From Calendula officinalis (lineage: Eukaryota; Streptophyta; Magnoliopsida; Asterales; Asteraceae), in contig OY970825.1 in the NCBI GenBank assembly GCA_963853835.1, positions 42,008,908 to 42,072,907 of the forward strand: a stretch of DNA of 64,000 bases. The letters are read 5' to 3'. Below the pieces are notes generated by a model, which saw only the letters and a program-made list of their open reading frames with translations, did not search any database and was not told the origin of the DNA. The position numbers and the translations under genes were made by a program. Each line of letters starts with the position of its first letter. Position 1 is the first letter of the stretch. Shown here piece after piece: positions 24,927-35,232 of this stretch.

Positions 24927-25430
24927 TCGTTTTGATATTCATGTGTAATCGTGGTTGTGTTTTTTTTTGTTTGTGTTTTGCGTGTTCGTTTGGGATACAT
25001 TGTCGTAGTCGTTTATTAATCGTTGTAATCGTATGTAATCGCTCTAGTCGTTTAATGTTATTTCGACGTATTTTCATGTTTTGTTTTTCGACGTTACTTA
25101 CTTTAATTCTTGTTCGAATAAGGCGTCCCTTACTTAAAGAAAATAAAGTTATGATGTGTACACGATCGTATATGGCCATCCGGTTTCTAATCGTCCGGAT
25201 ATGGAGTTGCATCCTATCTCTAGGAAGTAACCCTCACTTACCTTTATCATTCGACTGTTGGTTCGATTAAACTTGTAAGTCAAGATACGCCTAAGGCATA
25301 ACGCTTAAATTGACAAAGGTTGACATTCGAAAACAAACTTACTCGGAAGGTATCCGTTACATTCGCACATCTTTGGGTTTTCGTCACCCTTAGGTAAAAG
25401 TACAAGATAATTTAAACACACATTTTTGTT
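24927..25430. other. Convergent gap between antisense gene and pol
   Basis: No ORF. It holds the 3' ends of two convergent transcripts (antisense gene ending 24926 on plus, pol ending 25431 on minus). Repeated 'cgtagtcgtttattaatcgttgtaatcg'-like phrases near 25000-25060 and AT-rich words may serve polyadenylation. Confidence 0.5.
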
Positions 25431-28400
25431 TTAGAAGTAAAACCTACGCAGGTTCCTCATGTTCCATGTTCGGGGTATTGTCGTCCCATCCATTGTTTCG
25501 AGGACGTAAGAACCGTTCCTCCCTGCCTCCTTGACCCTATATGGTCCTTCCCAATTGGGAGTCAACTTCCCAGGTTTATACCGAAGACTAGCTTCATTCT
25601 TCCGGAGAACCAACTCGCCTACCTTGCATGCCATCCCCTTTACCTTCTTGTTGTAGTAGCCTTCCGTCAACGATTTGTACGTTGCCTGTCTTAGGGCCGC
25701 ATTCTCACGCCTTTCGTCCACTACGTCAAGATTGCACCTTAACGCCTCTTCATTCCCTTCAAGACGAAAATTCTCCATTCTGGGGGAAGGTAATGTTACT
25801 TCCAAAGGGATGACGGCTTCTGAACTGTACACCAAACTGTAGGGTGTTTCTTGCGTTCCCCTTCGGGCCGTCGTTCGGTAGGACCACAGCACACTTTGTA
25901 ATTCGTCTACCCATCCCGTATCCATCCGGGTCAAACGAGTTTTGATCCCTTTAACAATGGTTCTGTTAGTTACTTCCGTCTGACCATTTGCTTGCGGGTG
26001 GGCGACGGAAGTGAAGTTTTGTCGAATGCTGAGGTTGGCACACCATTTTTTGAACGGGTTACCAGCAAACTGCTTCCCATTATCACTGATGATCGTATGT
26101 GGGAGACCAAAACGACAGACAATCTGTTGCCACACGAATTTGACAATATTCGCCCCCGATATGCATGCCAACGGCTTTGCCTCAACCCACTTAGTGAAGT
26201 AATCTATTGCGACCACCAAAAATGTGACACCCCCTGGAGCTTTGGGAAATGGCCCGACGATGTCAATTCCCCATTGGCAGAATGGCCATGGACTAAAGAT
26301 GTTTGTGAGATGTACCGGCGGTATATTAGGGATATTAGAGTACGTTTGGCATTTCCGGCACTTCCGGACATAATCATGAGCGTCCTTCGCCATATGAGGC
26401 CAGAAATACCCCATCCGGAATATCTTTTGGGTTAAAGCCCTGGAACCTATGTGCGACCCACATAGCCCTTCGTGAACTTCCTCGATCGCTTTCTGGGCTT
26501 CAGCTTTCCCCAAACATCTCAACCAAGGGGTAGAGTATCCCTTCCGGTACAGGACCCCATTCTTGGAAATATACTTCCCCGCATTCACACGCAGCTTTCT
26601 TGCTTCCTGCACATTATCTGGAAGAGTCCCAGCATTAATATAACGCAGGATGGGGGTCGTCCAACAGCTTTCGTCAACGCTTAGCTCCATCACTTCTTCA
26701 TTCGCTTTTTCTATACTCCTTTCCTGGAGTACCTCCACTAATACTTTTTTGGTGAGGTGACAATACAACATTGATGCTAGCTTGCTGAGAGCATCTGCTT
26801 CCTTGTTCTTGGTTCGGGGTACCTGAGTTATGGTGAACCTTTCGAATTTCTTTACGCTTGCTTTAACCAGAGTTAGGTACCGTTTCATGTGGCTGTCTTT
26901 GGCTTCGTACGATCCGTTCACTTGGTTGACGACCAACATGGAATCCGTGAAAGCATCTATCTCTTTGATCTCCATTGTCTGAGCGAGGCCTAATCCAGCA
27001 AGTAGAGCTTCGTATTCGGCTTCGTTGTTTGAGCATGAAAAATTGAATCGTAATGCGTACGTTACCTTCTCTTCGTTTGGTCCTGCTAATACAATTCCGG
27101 CACCACACCCATCGCTTCCTGCGGCATCGTCCGTATGCATCTGCCATTGAGCCCTTCGGGCCTCTTCTTTTTGTTCCACCGTCATAACGCTTTCTTCATC
27201 GGGCATTTCAACCAGGAAATCTGCCAAAGCTTGACCTTTGATGCTCGACCTTGGCTTGAATGTTATGTCGTACTCCCCCAATTCAATGGCCCATTTAGTC
27301 ATCCTTCCGGACCTTTCTGGTTTGAGCAATATGTTCCGTATTGGTTGGTTTGTCAAGACCGTTACTGAATGAGCTTGAAAATACCTCCTCAACCGTCTTA
27401 CCGAATAGACAAGGGCTACTATTATTTTTTCGATCGAGGAATAATTCAACTCCGCTCCTTGTAGCGTCCTGCTTACAAAGTACACTGGGACTTGTTGCTT
27501 CCCCCTTTCGGCGATCAGGACTGAACTTACGGCTTCTCGGTTTGTTGATAGATACATGATGAGGGGTTCTCCTGTAATAGGACTTGCCACCGTAGGGATG
27601 GTTCGTAAATGTTGTTTTAGCTGATCAAAAGCTTTGTTTGCCTCTTCCGACCATTCGACTTCTCCTTTCTTCGTGCATCCATGGAGGGCTTTAAAGAAAG
27701 GCAGCGACTTCTCCGCGGATTTTGCCAGGAATCGTCCAAGGGCCGCCAGTTTGCCATTGAGACTCTGGACGTCTTTCACTGTTCTAGGGGTCTTCATATT
27801 TAACAAGATATCTACCTTTTCAGGGTTCGCTTGTATCCCAGATGAAGAGACGATGTGACCCAGGAACTTTCCCTTGCTCATACTGAACGAACACTTTTTT
27901 GGATTTAGCTTCATGTTAATCGTATGCAATTGCCGCAAAGTTTCTTCTGTATCCCTTATGAGATCCCCGTCTTCACTACTCTTGATCACCATATCGTCAA
28001 CATACACCTCCAGGTTTCGCCTGATCTGGTTTTCGAACGCCCTATCAACCAACCGTTGGTACGTTGCTCCGGCGTTCCGAAGACCGAATGGCATTTTGAT
28101 GTAACAAAATGTGCCTTTCGAAGTGTGGAAAGCAGTTTTCTCTTCGTCTTCCTTAGCCATCTGTACTTGGTGATATCCTTTGTATGCGTCCAAAAATGAT
28201 TTCCACTTGTACCCGCCTAAAGATTCAATCTTCTGCTCAATTTCAGGAAGGGGGTAACTGTCTTTCGGACAGGCTTTGTTGAGGTCTTTGAAATCGACGC
28301 ACATACGCATGGATCCATCCCCTTTTTTTACTAGGACCGGGTTGGATATCCAATTTGGATACTGCGTGCTGCGCAAGACTCCGGCTGCAACCAGGTCCCC

Positions 28401-28937
28401 TACTTCCTTATTCACCACCTCATTCCGTGCCGGAGCCATACCTCTTCTTGACTGCTTGACCGGAACGAACGTCGGGTTAACGTTCAGCTTATGTTCTATC
28501 ACCTTCCTGGAAACGCCCGTCATATCCTTCGGTTCCCATGCGAACACATGTTTGTTCTTTTTTAACAAAGTCTCTAGCTCTAACCTTATCTTCCCCGGAA
28601 GGTGTCGACCGATCTTGATAGGAGTTTTGGGATAATCCGGATTAATGATCACGTGCACTTCTTCCTGCTCTGTCCAACTGTCCAGATGTGTGATGCTACC
28701 ACATTCAGGGACGGGAGCTGGCGAACCACGCACGGTAATTACCCCGTGCTCTGAGGGGAACTTGAGCAGACCGTGTATCGTGGAAGTGATTGCTTGTAGC
28801 TGCCACATTCCGGTTCGTCCCAGGATCGCATTGTACCTGGACGGAGCTTCGATCACTATAAACTCGGTTGTGATGGTTTTGCTGCTATTCGTACTCCAAT
28901 CGGTTAGGACCAAAGGCAAATGAATTTTCCCTCGCGG
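25431..28937 (-). CDS. Tat pol: protease C-part, reverse transcriptase, RNase H, second RNase H, integrase
   Basis: Continues in the same frame as gag after the TAG at 28940-28938. Order from the amino end: rest of protease (YNAILGRTGM), RT (VDFKDLNKACPKDSYPLP, FLDAYKGYHQV, MPFGLRNAGATYQR, YVDDMV near residue 312), RNase H (SSIEKIIVALV..., FEARSS-like ITFKPRSSIKG). The additional RNase H follows at about 595-730, with motifs HTDDAAGSDGCGAGIVL, NNEAEYEAL and DSMLVVNQ that carry the D-E-D residues. Integrase closes the protein, with an HHCC finger (CGSHIGS...CRKCQ) and a DDE core (WGIDIVGPFPK, IISDNGKQF, HPQANGQTEVTNR). No further stops or frameshifts, so the copy is almost intact. It copies the element RNA into DNA and integrates it. 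Confidence 0.92.
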   Translation of the reverse strand, partial: PRGKIHLPLVLTDWSTNSSKTITTEFIVIEAPSRYNAILGRTGMWQLQAITSTIHGLLKFPSEHGVITVRGSPAPVPECGSITHLDSWTEQEEVHVIINPDYPKTPIKIGRHLPGKIRLELETLLKKNKHVFAWEPKDMTGVSRKVIEHKLNVNPTFVPVKQSRRGMAPARNEVVNKEVGDLVAAGVLRSTQYPNWISNPVLVKKGDGSMRMCVDFKDLNKACPKDSYPLPEIEQKIESLGGYKWKSFLDAYKGYHQVQMAKEDEEKTAFHTSKGTFCYIKMPFGLRNAGATYQRLVDRAFENQIRRNLEVYVDDMVIKSSEDGDLIRDTEETLRQLHTINMKLNPKKCSFSMSKGKFLGHIVSSSGIQANPEKVDILLNMKTPRTVKDVQSLNGKLAALGRFLAKSAEKSLPFFKALHGCTKKGEVEWSEEANKAFDQLKQHLRTIPTVASPITGEPLIMYLSTNREAVSSVLIAERGKQQVPVYFVSRTLQGAELNYSSIEKIIVALVYSVRRLRRYFQAHSVTVLTNQPIRNILLKPERSGRMTKWAIELGEYDITFKPRSSIKGQALADFLVEMPDEESVMTVEQKEEARRAQWQMHTDDAAGSDGCGAGIVLAGPNEEKVTYALRFNFSCSNNEAEYEALLAGLGLAQTMEIKEIDAFTDSMLVVNQVNGSYEAKDSHMKRYLTLVKASVKKFERFTITQVPRTKNKEADALSKLASMLYCHLTKKVLVEVLQERSIEKANEEVMELSVDESCWTTPILRYINAGTLPDNVQEARKLRVNAGKYISKNGVLYRKGYSTPWLRCLGKAEAQKAIEEVHEGLCGSHIGSRALTQKIFRMGYFWPHMAKDAHDYVRKCRKCQTYSNIPNIPPVHLTNIFSPWPFCQWGIDIVGPFPKAPGGVTFLVVAIDYFTKWVEAKPLACISGANIVKFVWQQIVCRFGLPHTIISDNGKQFAGNPFKKWCANLSIRQNFTSVAHPQANGQTEVTNRTIVKGIKTRLTRMDTGWVDELQSVLWSYRTTARRGTQETPYSLVYSSEAVIPLEVTLPSPRMENFRLEGNEEALRCNLDVVDERRENAALRQATYKSLTEGYYNKKVKGMACKVGELVLRKNEASLRYKPGKLTPNWEGPYRVKEAGRNGSYVLETMDGTTIPRTWNMRNLRRFYF

Positions 28938-30608
28938 CTATACGGATCGACCGGAGAAACCTATCACGGAAGTAGTTGCGGGTTTAATGAAAGCTTGTAC
29001 ATCTGGCGGGAACTTTTGGAAGCAATGATCGTACATAATGTTTGAAGAACTTCCCCCATCTACGTAGATTCTGCGAACCATGTGGCGGGCGATAGCTCCA
29101 CATATAACCAACGGCTCCACCCCTACATGACCGTCCGGAGTGGGTTCGTTCCTTCCAAATTCCAAAGTGACAGTCTTCCTTTTTCTCGTGTGAGGAGGGG
29201 TACTTTCCCCTTCTTCTGCCGCCATGATTTCAGTGTCGAATGTGGTTTCTTTGCCTTTGACGGACGGTTCCGCCACACAGACTACCTTTGCCTTGCCGGA
29301 CGCCTCCTTCTCCCTTCGATAACTTTCGCACGAAGCGGTCGAATGACCCATGATTTTGTGAAATTCACAGTATGCGTTTGGATCTCTTGGGTATCTTTTC
29401 CTGGTCATCCGACCGTCTTTATCCCCCCTGGCTTCACTTGACACGAATGCCTCAGGTCGATAGGGTTCGTATCTGTCCCCTTGCATTCGACCTCCCGTTG
29501 GGCGTCCCCAGTAAGCATTCCTGCTTTGACTACTTTGATAACCCGTCCTGTATGCCGGTTTGGACCGTTCGTGGTGCCGTACAGACCCTGAACCGGGCGT
29601 TCCTTTCTTCTCTTGAGCTTCAAATCGCAGCTTTTCTGCGCTTTCTTCTTCTTGTTTCAGGAACCTATTTACCGTACTGATCATGTCATCAGCCTTCTTA
29701 AAATCTTTTTTGGATAATTCTCGAAAGAGTTCTCCCTCCCTTAGACCATACGTGAAGGCTGCGATGATAAGAGAGTCTTCTCTGACAGGCATCTTCCTGC
29801 TTTGTTCGTTGAATCTTCTAAAATAAGACTTATTAGACTCTCCCTCTCGTTGTCGGCACGCCATGATGGATTGTGACTGTTGCTGGTATTTCTTTTGCTG
29901 TATGAAGCTGTGGGTAAATTGCACAACCAGCTCTTCGAAATTGGGTATGCTCCTTTGAGGGAGACTAGAAAACCAATATCGTGCCGAACCTTCCAAGGTT
30001 CCAGCGAAGAAGAGGCACCATAACCTCTGGTCCATGGGAATCATTCGTACGGCCCACCGGAAACTTGCGACGTGATCGTCCGGATCTCCCGTCCCATCGT
30101 ATGATTTGACACGAGGCCCCTTCAACCCTGTTGGGATAGGTACTTCGTTGATCTCGTCCGTAAACGGAGACAAGAAAGTGCGTCCGTCTGCGTTAGGCGT
30201 TTTCTCCGGGGCTTTCTGCCTTCTACGAGCGCCTTTCTTCTCCACGGGGGCTTCCATAGGAATTTTTTCCATTCGGACGTTCTTTTCCGGTTTCTTTTCT
30301 GCGTACACTTCCTCCACGGACTCGTCGTCACTGGAGTATTCAAGAGTTCTGCTAACTCCTGCTTTCACCTCTGTCGTCCTCGGACGGGTCTTATCTAACT
30401 GCCTCATATTTCTGAATTGGCAGAAGAGGTTGAATTCCTCCATCTCCTCCGGAGTCGGTCCACCCTCCACATTTTCTAACGGTGGGGGACATGAAGATGA
30501 GTTCAGCAAAGACGGTGTTGGGGTGGGTGTAAGCAAACCCTCAGTCGGAGATCTCGCCGGTGTTACTTGCAAGGGATCTACGTTCCCCCTTGGCGTTTCT
30601 TGGACCAT
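28938..30608 (-). CDS. Tat gag and protease N-part, ends at in-frame TAG
   Basis: 556 codons starting MVQETPRGNVDP, 13 bases inside the PBS. Residues about 170-300 are the retrotransposon gag core (YDGTGDPDDHVASFRW, ARYWFSSLP, FTHSFIQQKKY, ESNKSYFRRFNEQ). A zinc knuckle of the variant CX2HX4HX4C form is at about 415-430 (CEFHKIMGHSTASC). The aspartic protease motif YVDGGSSSN is at about 515. The frame stops at TAG after FSGRSV and continues as PRGKIHLPLVLTD in pol. Because the stop falls inside the protease fold rather than between domains, a nonsense mutation is more likely than programmed readthrough. Forms virus-like particles in the cytoplasm. Confidence 0.88.
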   Translation of the reverse strand: MVQETPRGNVDPLQVTPARSPTEGLLTPTPTPSLLNSSSCPPPLENVEGGPTPEEMEEFNLFCQFRNMRQLDKTRPRTTEVKAGVSRTLEYSSDDESVEEVYAEKKPEKNVRMEKIPMEAPVEKKGARRRQKAPEKTPNADGRTFLSPFTDEINEVPIPTGLKGPRVKSYDGTGDPDDHVASFRWAVRMIPMDQRLWCLFFAGTLEGSARYWFSSLPQRSIPNFEELVVQFTHSFIQQKKYQQQSQSIMACRQREGESNKSYFRRFNEQSRKMPVREDSLIIAAFTYGLREGELFRELSKKDFKKADDMISTVNRFLKQEEESAEKLRFEAQEKKGTPGSGSVRHHERSKPAYRTGYQSSQSRNAYWGRPTGGRMQGDRYEPYRPEAFVSSEARGDKDGRMTRKRYPRDPNAYCEFHKIMGHSTASCESYRREKEASGKAKVVCVAEPSVKGKETTFDTEIMAAEEGESTPPHTRKRKTVTLEFGRNEPTPDGHVGVEPLVICGAIARHMVRRIYVDGGSSSNIMYDHCFQKFPPDVQAFIKPATTSVIGFSGRSV

Positions 30609-30620
30609 TGTGTTCTAGGT

Positions 30621-30636
30621 CCCACGGATGGCGCCA
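30621..30636 (-). other. Primer-binding site of Tat element
   Basis: Minus strand TGGCGCCATCCGTGGG starts two bases inside the LTR-derived sequence ending at 30639. The TGGCGCC opening is typical of non-chromovirus gypsy elements (Tat/Athila). The exact tRNA is not assigned here. Confidence 0.7.
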
Positions 30637-30638
30637 AA

Positions 30639-30738
30639 TGTTGGTTCCGGCTTCCGTAGCGAAGACAGCAGGACGATCCCAACGTTGATTTCTGCAAATC
30701 AATGAACAACTCTAAGTCAAAAGGTCCCCCGGGTGATT
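30639..30738 (-). repeat. Duplicated 100-bp LTR end beside the PBS
   Basis: Repeats the 100 bases that also open the full LTR at 30742, then a three-base aaa joint. The full 555-bp LTR follows. This fragment keeps the base (gtagcgaag) of the 3' LTR rather than that of the neighbouring 5' LTR (gtagtgaag). Confidence 0.88.
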
Positions 30739-30741
30739 AAA

Positions 30742-31296
30742 TGTTGGTTCCGGCTTCCGTAGTGAAGACAGCAGGACGATCCCAACGTTGATTTCTGCAA
30801 ATCAATGAACAACTCTAAGTCAAAAGGTCCCCCGGGTGATTTCCCGCAAGGACGCTCCGACGATCAAGTCAGTAATTTATACGAATCGGAAGGCTAAACA
30901 AGGAATTAATTGAGAGTGTTAGGTGAGTGAATTGAATGCGTTATGTATTGATACCTGGAGGAATGCTTACGTTCTTCTTTTATAGACGATCTCACTTAGG
31001 CGGGAAAACGAGAGCTGCCTCCTTTTACACGGTCCTTCATGGGTCTTCTGGATAAAAGAGCACCGATACCTCTAACGGTCCGGTGAGTAATCACCTAAGC
31101 TTTCGTCTTAGCCGTTTTAGAGTCAAATCAGCAATAAATGCGCACATGCTTTATTCCGAGAAAACCGCTCAACACGCTTCCTATCGTTGGAGCTCGGAGA
31201 TCGACACTCCATTCTATTTTGTCGTTACCTTACCTTCCTTCCGTTCGTCCTTGCGATCCTTCCGGACGAGATATTGGTGCGTACCATATGTCATTA
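30742..31296 (-). repeat. 5' LTR of Tat element (555 bp)
   Basis: Partner of 21595-22149, three differences. The minus-strand start is TAATGACATATGG, the end CCGGAACCAACA. Target duplication tttcg follows at 31297-31301. Confidence 0.9.
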
Positions 31297-31301
31297 TTTC
31301 G
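31297..31301. repeat. Target-site duplication of Tat element, right copy
   Basis: tttcg, matching 21590-21594. Confidence 0.75.
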
Positions 31302-32154
31302 TATATAGTTAGATCTTGTTAATCTATTGTGTTTGTACTTGGTAATATGAACATTATTTAGGGTTTCGATTTGAGAGCTCAAAGTTTGTTTTCTGTTCCA
31401 ATTGATTAAGGTTTTAATTTCTAAAAATCCAATTGCAAAAGTTGTTTCTTTAGGTAACATGGTGATAATTAATTTCATTGTATCATGATAAATGTAAGTT
31501 CATATCAGCTGTCTCACAAACATCGATTTGAAGTTGTTGTCTTAGGATGCACAAGTTTATCCTAGCATCAGTCACCATATATCCTAGACTGCCAACAATT
31601 AACGTTTTATTTTTTAAATCGTCGCATCTCGTTTGTGTTCCTGAAATTGAAGAAGAAGAAGAAGAAGAGTAGTTGAAAATGAAATCATTTGAATTGCAAA
31701 ACAAATTGGTTTCTTTCATCCAAACCTGCGTTTTACACACACACTCAAAAAGGAAAGAAACCATCCGTGAAGACAAAAGACACTAAATCATAACAGAATA
31801 TATAAATTATTTTTTCCTTCCCAATCACCAACATCTTCTTCATCTCTTCTACCTGATCCCTCCAAGTATGCACTTTCCAGATCATCCCCAACATTTCACA
31901 TACATTTCATGAGTTAAAAATGGATCGAATCGTGATTTAGGTAACTATGGATGAGTTAAAAATGGGCAAGCAAGTAAACATCCACCTTTATGTTATTTAA
32001 CTCCTGAACATTTGGTTATTAAGTATCTGTGTACCTACAATTTTTTGCACTAAACTAGTGTTGTGTCTAATAATTGTCTAAATTCATCTTATTAGTCAGA
32101 TTTGTTTATAGTTTGATAGAATGTGATTTACATTTTAATTTTACTTACTTTTAG
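31302..32154. other. Host sequence right of Tat element, no exon recognised
   Basis: If the exons at 21428 and 32155 belong to one gene, this is the rest of its intron and should hold a missing exon of length 2 modulo 3. I tested the acceptors at 31453 and 31879 and found stops in the required frame. A (gaa)n run occurs near 31650-31668. Confidence 0.4.
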
Positions 32155-32828
32155 GGAAGTTACAAATGCTTAAATGATTCACTTGATGGTACATCCCACT
32201 CATGGACGTCTCATACGCTCGAGGTAAGTGAATCTATTTGAGTTATAAACAATTTACTACTTTTTGCCTAAAATACAATTCAACTTCAATATTTTATTCT
32301 AAAAAGGACCAATTTATTTGATTTGGTCATGATGGTTATTCATCATACTCGAAAACTCTATAATATCATTTTCTCGCAAGTCCACCTATACTTTTCATAA
32401 GCCATTAGTCCCTAAATATGATTTAAAAAAGTATATTATTACAACAATAATTCAATGATTTGAATAGAACAGTTTATGAGGTTGTATAAAAAAAATACAC
32501 TTGGGATGAATTTTGACCTGTTTGACGCGTACCTTTTAGGTAAAAAATTTACCTGACTTGTTAAAAATAAATAAAAATAGTAAGTAGTCGAGTTGTACCC
32601 GTGTATATATACATATTTTTACTAAACATATTAAGTAGTCTTTTTTTTATTAATTCTTTGTGGCAGCTATGTTTGGCCCTAGAAACTGCAAACAAATTGA
32701 TTCAGTCTAGTAGCTCTCATGTTATGGAGGTATCACAGAAAAATAAGGAGCTTGAGAGGATTACCAACAAGGGTAATTTGGTCATTAAAGAAGCAGAATT
32801 CATTCACACTTCCAAAACGCATGAATAA
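32155..32828 (+). CDS. Two 3' exons of an unrecognised small plant protein
   Basis: Exon 32155-32223 (ttttag acceptor, gag/gtaagt donor) encodes GSYKCLNDSLDGTSHSWTSH then TLE. The next exon, 32667-32828 (tggcag acceptor), encodes LCLALETANKLIQSSSSHVM, then EVSQKNKELERITNKGN and a TAA stop. Both are phase 0 and join cleanly; the joined 76 residues end in a predicted helix of coiled-coil character. The good splice signals and Ser-rich-then-helical composition look like a real gene's end. The 5' exons may be those at 21428-21568, separated by the 9.7-kb retrotransposon. Function is not known to me. Confidence 0.5.
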
Positions 32829-33669
32829 TCACATGATTGATTAATTTGTATTCATTTTAGGGACATCTTTTTCATATGTAAATTTAGGGACTTAAACGAT
32901 GCTCACATGCACAATATCACAAGTACAAATGTGCTTATCATAGTTGGATCATTTTGGGTTTTGTTTTGTTTTGTCTTGATGCAACTTCTGGTTTTCATTT
33001 TTTTTTTTTTAATTTAAAAAAATATAACAGGATACGAAAATCCTGGATAACCTCCGTGTTAGACAACCAACCATCTAGCATTGAGACTCACATTAATGTT
33101 GATAATCTGAGTTTGGAACGAAATAATACATTACAAGAAGCCAAAAGTTTTATTGAACTAATTGTTTATAACAAACATACATTTTACAACTAACTACAAT
33201 TGTACCGAAATATAGGTTTTCATTAAAATATGACAAAACATGACCCGAATCTAAATCTAAAATCTTACAACGTAGAAAAGTCCAACAAAAGAACAATTAT
33301 AAAAGAAGTGGGGAATGTTTTTACACCACAAAAAGCGATATCATAACCTATATTTTGGTATGCTTGTACAATTTGTTTTGAAACTTGTCTAGTGTAGTGC
33401 GTGAAGAATTTATTGTGTTATATATATATCACATCTGTTTTGTAAATAAAGATATTTTGATTTGACCTTACACGTAAAATGAAATGATGCGAGAATAGCA
33501 TGTTTATGCATAGGATTGGGTTTTGGGTTAGACTTATAGACTGATCAACTCGACAATTAAACTTTGATAATTAAGGACAATGCCGAGATTCAGAAAGGGC
33601 AAAGGGTAAGTCAAACTCAGATTATTAAACTTCGACTAAAGCAAACAACCGCCATATTACATGCAACCA
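32829..33669. other. Intergenic, no gene recognised
   Basis: AT-rich. An acceptor-like site at about 33030 followed by a short open frame (DTKILDNLRVRQPTI) could be an alternative last exon of the preceding gene, but nothing supports it further. Confidence 0.4.
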
Positions 33670-34077
33670 GGGTTGTTAAATCGTGCTATCGTTTCGTGTT
33701 TTTGGGTAACACGACACGACACGAATTTGATTATCTTAACACGAAAACAACACGACACAAAGTCGTGTTTTATTTTGTTAACGTGAACACGACTCAATTA
33801 AAAACGATAAACACGAGATTAATAACAAAAATATCAAATTTCTTACTAAGTATATGCTAAAAAATTGCCAAACACAACAAAAATATAACATAAATTTCTA
33901 AATGTTCTCAAAATCATAACTATGATGTCTATTTCGTGTTAATCTTTGAATCCGAACACGACACGACACGACTTCGTGTTTGGTTTATACAACACGAACA
34001 CGAATTCAAATTTCGATATCCCAATTTCGTTTCGTTTCATGTATTTTTGTCGTGCCGTGTCAGATTTTGACAACCCA
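33670..34077. mobile_element. MITE with GGGTTGTYAAA ends, rich in CGTGTT/AACACG words
   Basis: Starts gggttgttaaatcgtg and ends cagattttgacaaccc, inverted ends of about 14 bp. The interior is full of short complementary words (cgtgttt, aacacgac) that can fold back. A second copy, in reverse orientation and itself interrupted, lies at 52025-52639 and shares long stretches (e.g. 'aaatttctaaatgttc'). Confidence 0.7.
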
Positions 34078-34511
34078 AAATACAATCTTAAACCTGAAAA
34101 CTATGATGTAGAAAAGGATTCAATAATTTTAAACAAGTTAGTACAAATGTAAACATCCTTGACATATTCCCACCAATATGATCGATTCACTCTTGTAATG
34201 TAGTCTTGTAGCTCTTTGTATATATTTCCTTCTGTTTGTAATAAAACTTGAAAAAATCAATAACTGTAACTGATTGCTATTACGATAAAGATATTCAAGT
34301 AACTCCATACAATATCATTAATAAATATATATATGAATCAAAATTATTAAGTACCAAAATATTATTGAATTAATATGGGGACGGTTGAGCAACGTATGTG
34401 TAACGCTGACATGTTACAAACTAAAGGATTTTTAACTTATTGACTGGTTATGTTTTGTTCAAATTAAACAAATATAATACTTCAAGTGTTGTTTTAATAT
34501 TATTTGTATGT

Positions 34512-34730
34512 CAGGGGCGTCTCCGAAAATTTGAAGGCCCGGTGTGAAAAGATAAAAATGGGCCCCCTAAATGCATAATGTTATATATAAAATTCATTAT
34601 TACTAAAAAGTTTGTTGTATCAATTACTTGAACAATATAATGATTAGTATATATAAAAGATATATATAAAAAATTGGGCCCCTCGAAAATATGGGCTCTG
34701 TGCGGCTGCACCTCCTCAAAGACACCCCTG
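34512..34730. mobile_element. hAT-type MITE, 219 bp
   Basis: Ends caggggcgtctccg... and ...caaagacacccctg are inverted repeats of about 14 bp. Flanks ttgtatgt (34504-34511) and gtgtatgt (34731-34738) match at 7 of 8 positions, the 8-bp duplication typical of hAT. The interior has 'gggcccc' phrases on both sides. Confidence 0.78.
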
Positions 34731-34910
34731 GTGTATGTCTCAAAACCAGAGTTGTAATTTATGGTGTTCGGGTTTTTATATCGGGTTTGCAGGTTCATAA
34801 TATCTAAATTGTAACCATACCTATTTAACTAATTAATCATGTCGAAAAATTCAACCCTAACTCGACATGTTTATTACACGGATTCGTCATTTAAACCCAT
34901 TTACAAAATC

Positions 34911-34915
34911 CATTA
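34911..34915. repeat. Target-site duplication of copia element, left copy
   Basis: catta, repeated exactly at 44009-44013. Confidence 0.85.
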
Positions 34916-35220
34916 TGAAAAGCACAATAACACTGATTCAATCCATTTAGTGAGGTTTGATGATGATTTTGGTGATAAAAGTGAAGAAGGAGATTAGGGT
35001 TTTAGAGAGAGAAAGTAGAGAGAAGTTAGAGAGAACAATTTGCTGGAAATGTGAAATTGATTAATGGCAAAAGTTAGAGAATTGAGCCTTACATCTTGGT
35101 ATTTATACCATGGCTCAATTCTTGGTTAGTTAGGACCATTTTGGTAATAAAAACTAACCTATATACAATGTTACACTTTAGCCCCTAGACTAACTATTAC
35201 AACATATTTAATACCTAACA
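34916..35220 (-). repeat. 3' LTR of copia element (305 bp)
   Basis: Identical by eye to 43704-44008. Minus strand TGTTAGGTATT...GTGCTTTTCA with TG...CA ends. It contains a TATA-like GGTATAAATACC on the minus strand around 35098-35109. Confidence 0.93.
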
Positions 35221-35232
35221 ATCTCCCCCTTT
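35221..35232 (-). other. Polypurine tract of copia element
   Basis: Minus strand AAAGGGGGAGAT directly before the 3' LTR start TGTTAGG. Same core as the internal tracts at 37381-37436. Confidence 0.85.

Larger units (their letters stand above)
21595..31296 (-). mobile_element. Tat-like Ty3/gypsy LTR retrotransposon, nearly complete, 9.7 kb
   Basis: Bounded by 555-bp direct LTRs (21595-22149 and 30742-31296) and a 5-bp duplication tttcg. Transcription runs right to left: 5' LTR, PBS, gag-protease, RT-RNase H, second RNase H, integrase, then a gene on the opposite strand, polypurine tract, 3' LTR. The additional RNase H and an antisense ORF between pol and the 3' LTR are established hallmarks of the Tat lineage. 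The two LTRs differ at only three positions by eye, so the insertion is young. One in-frame stop lies in the protease. Next to the PBS there is a 100-bp duplicated LTR end. Confidence 0.92.

Noticed and set aside
25628..30618. Many plus-strand open frames of 60-170 codons
   Set aside because: They lie antisense to intact gag-pol and have no recognisable domains or start signals; only the separate gene at 22412-24926 is convincing on that strand.
33564..33860. 98-codon plus-strand frame
   Set aside because: Covers the start of the MITE at 33670 and consists of its repeated words.
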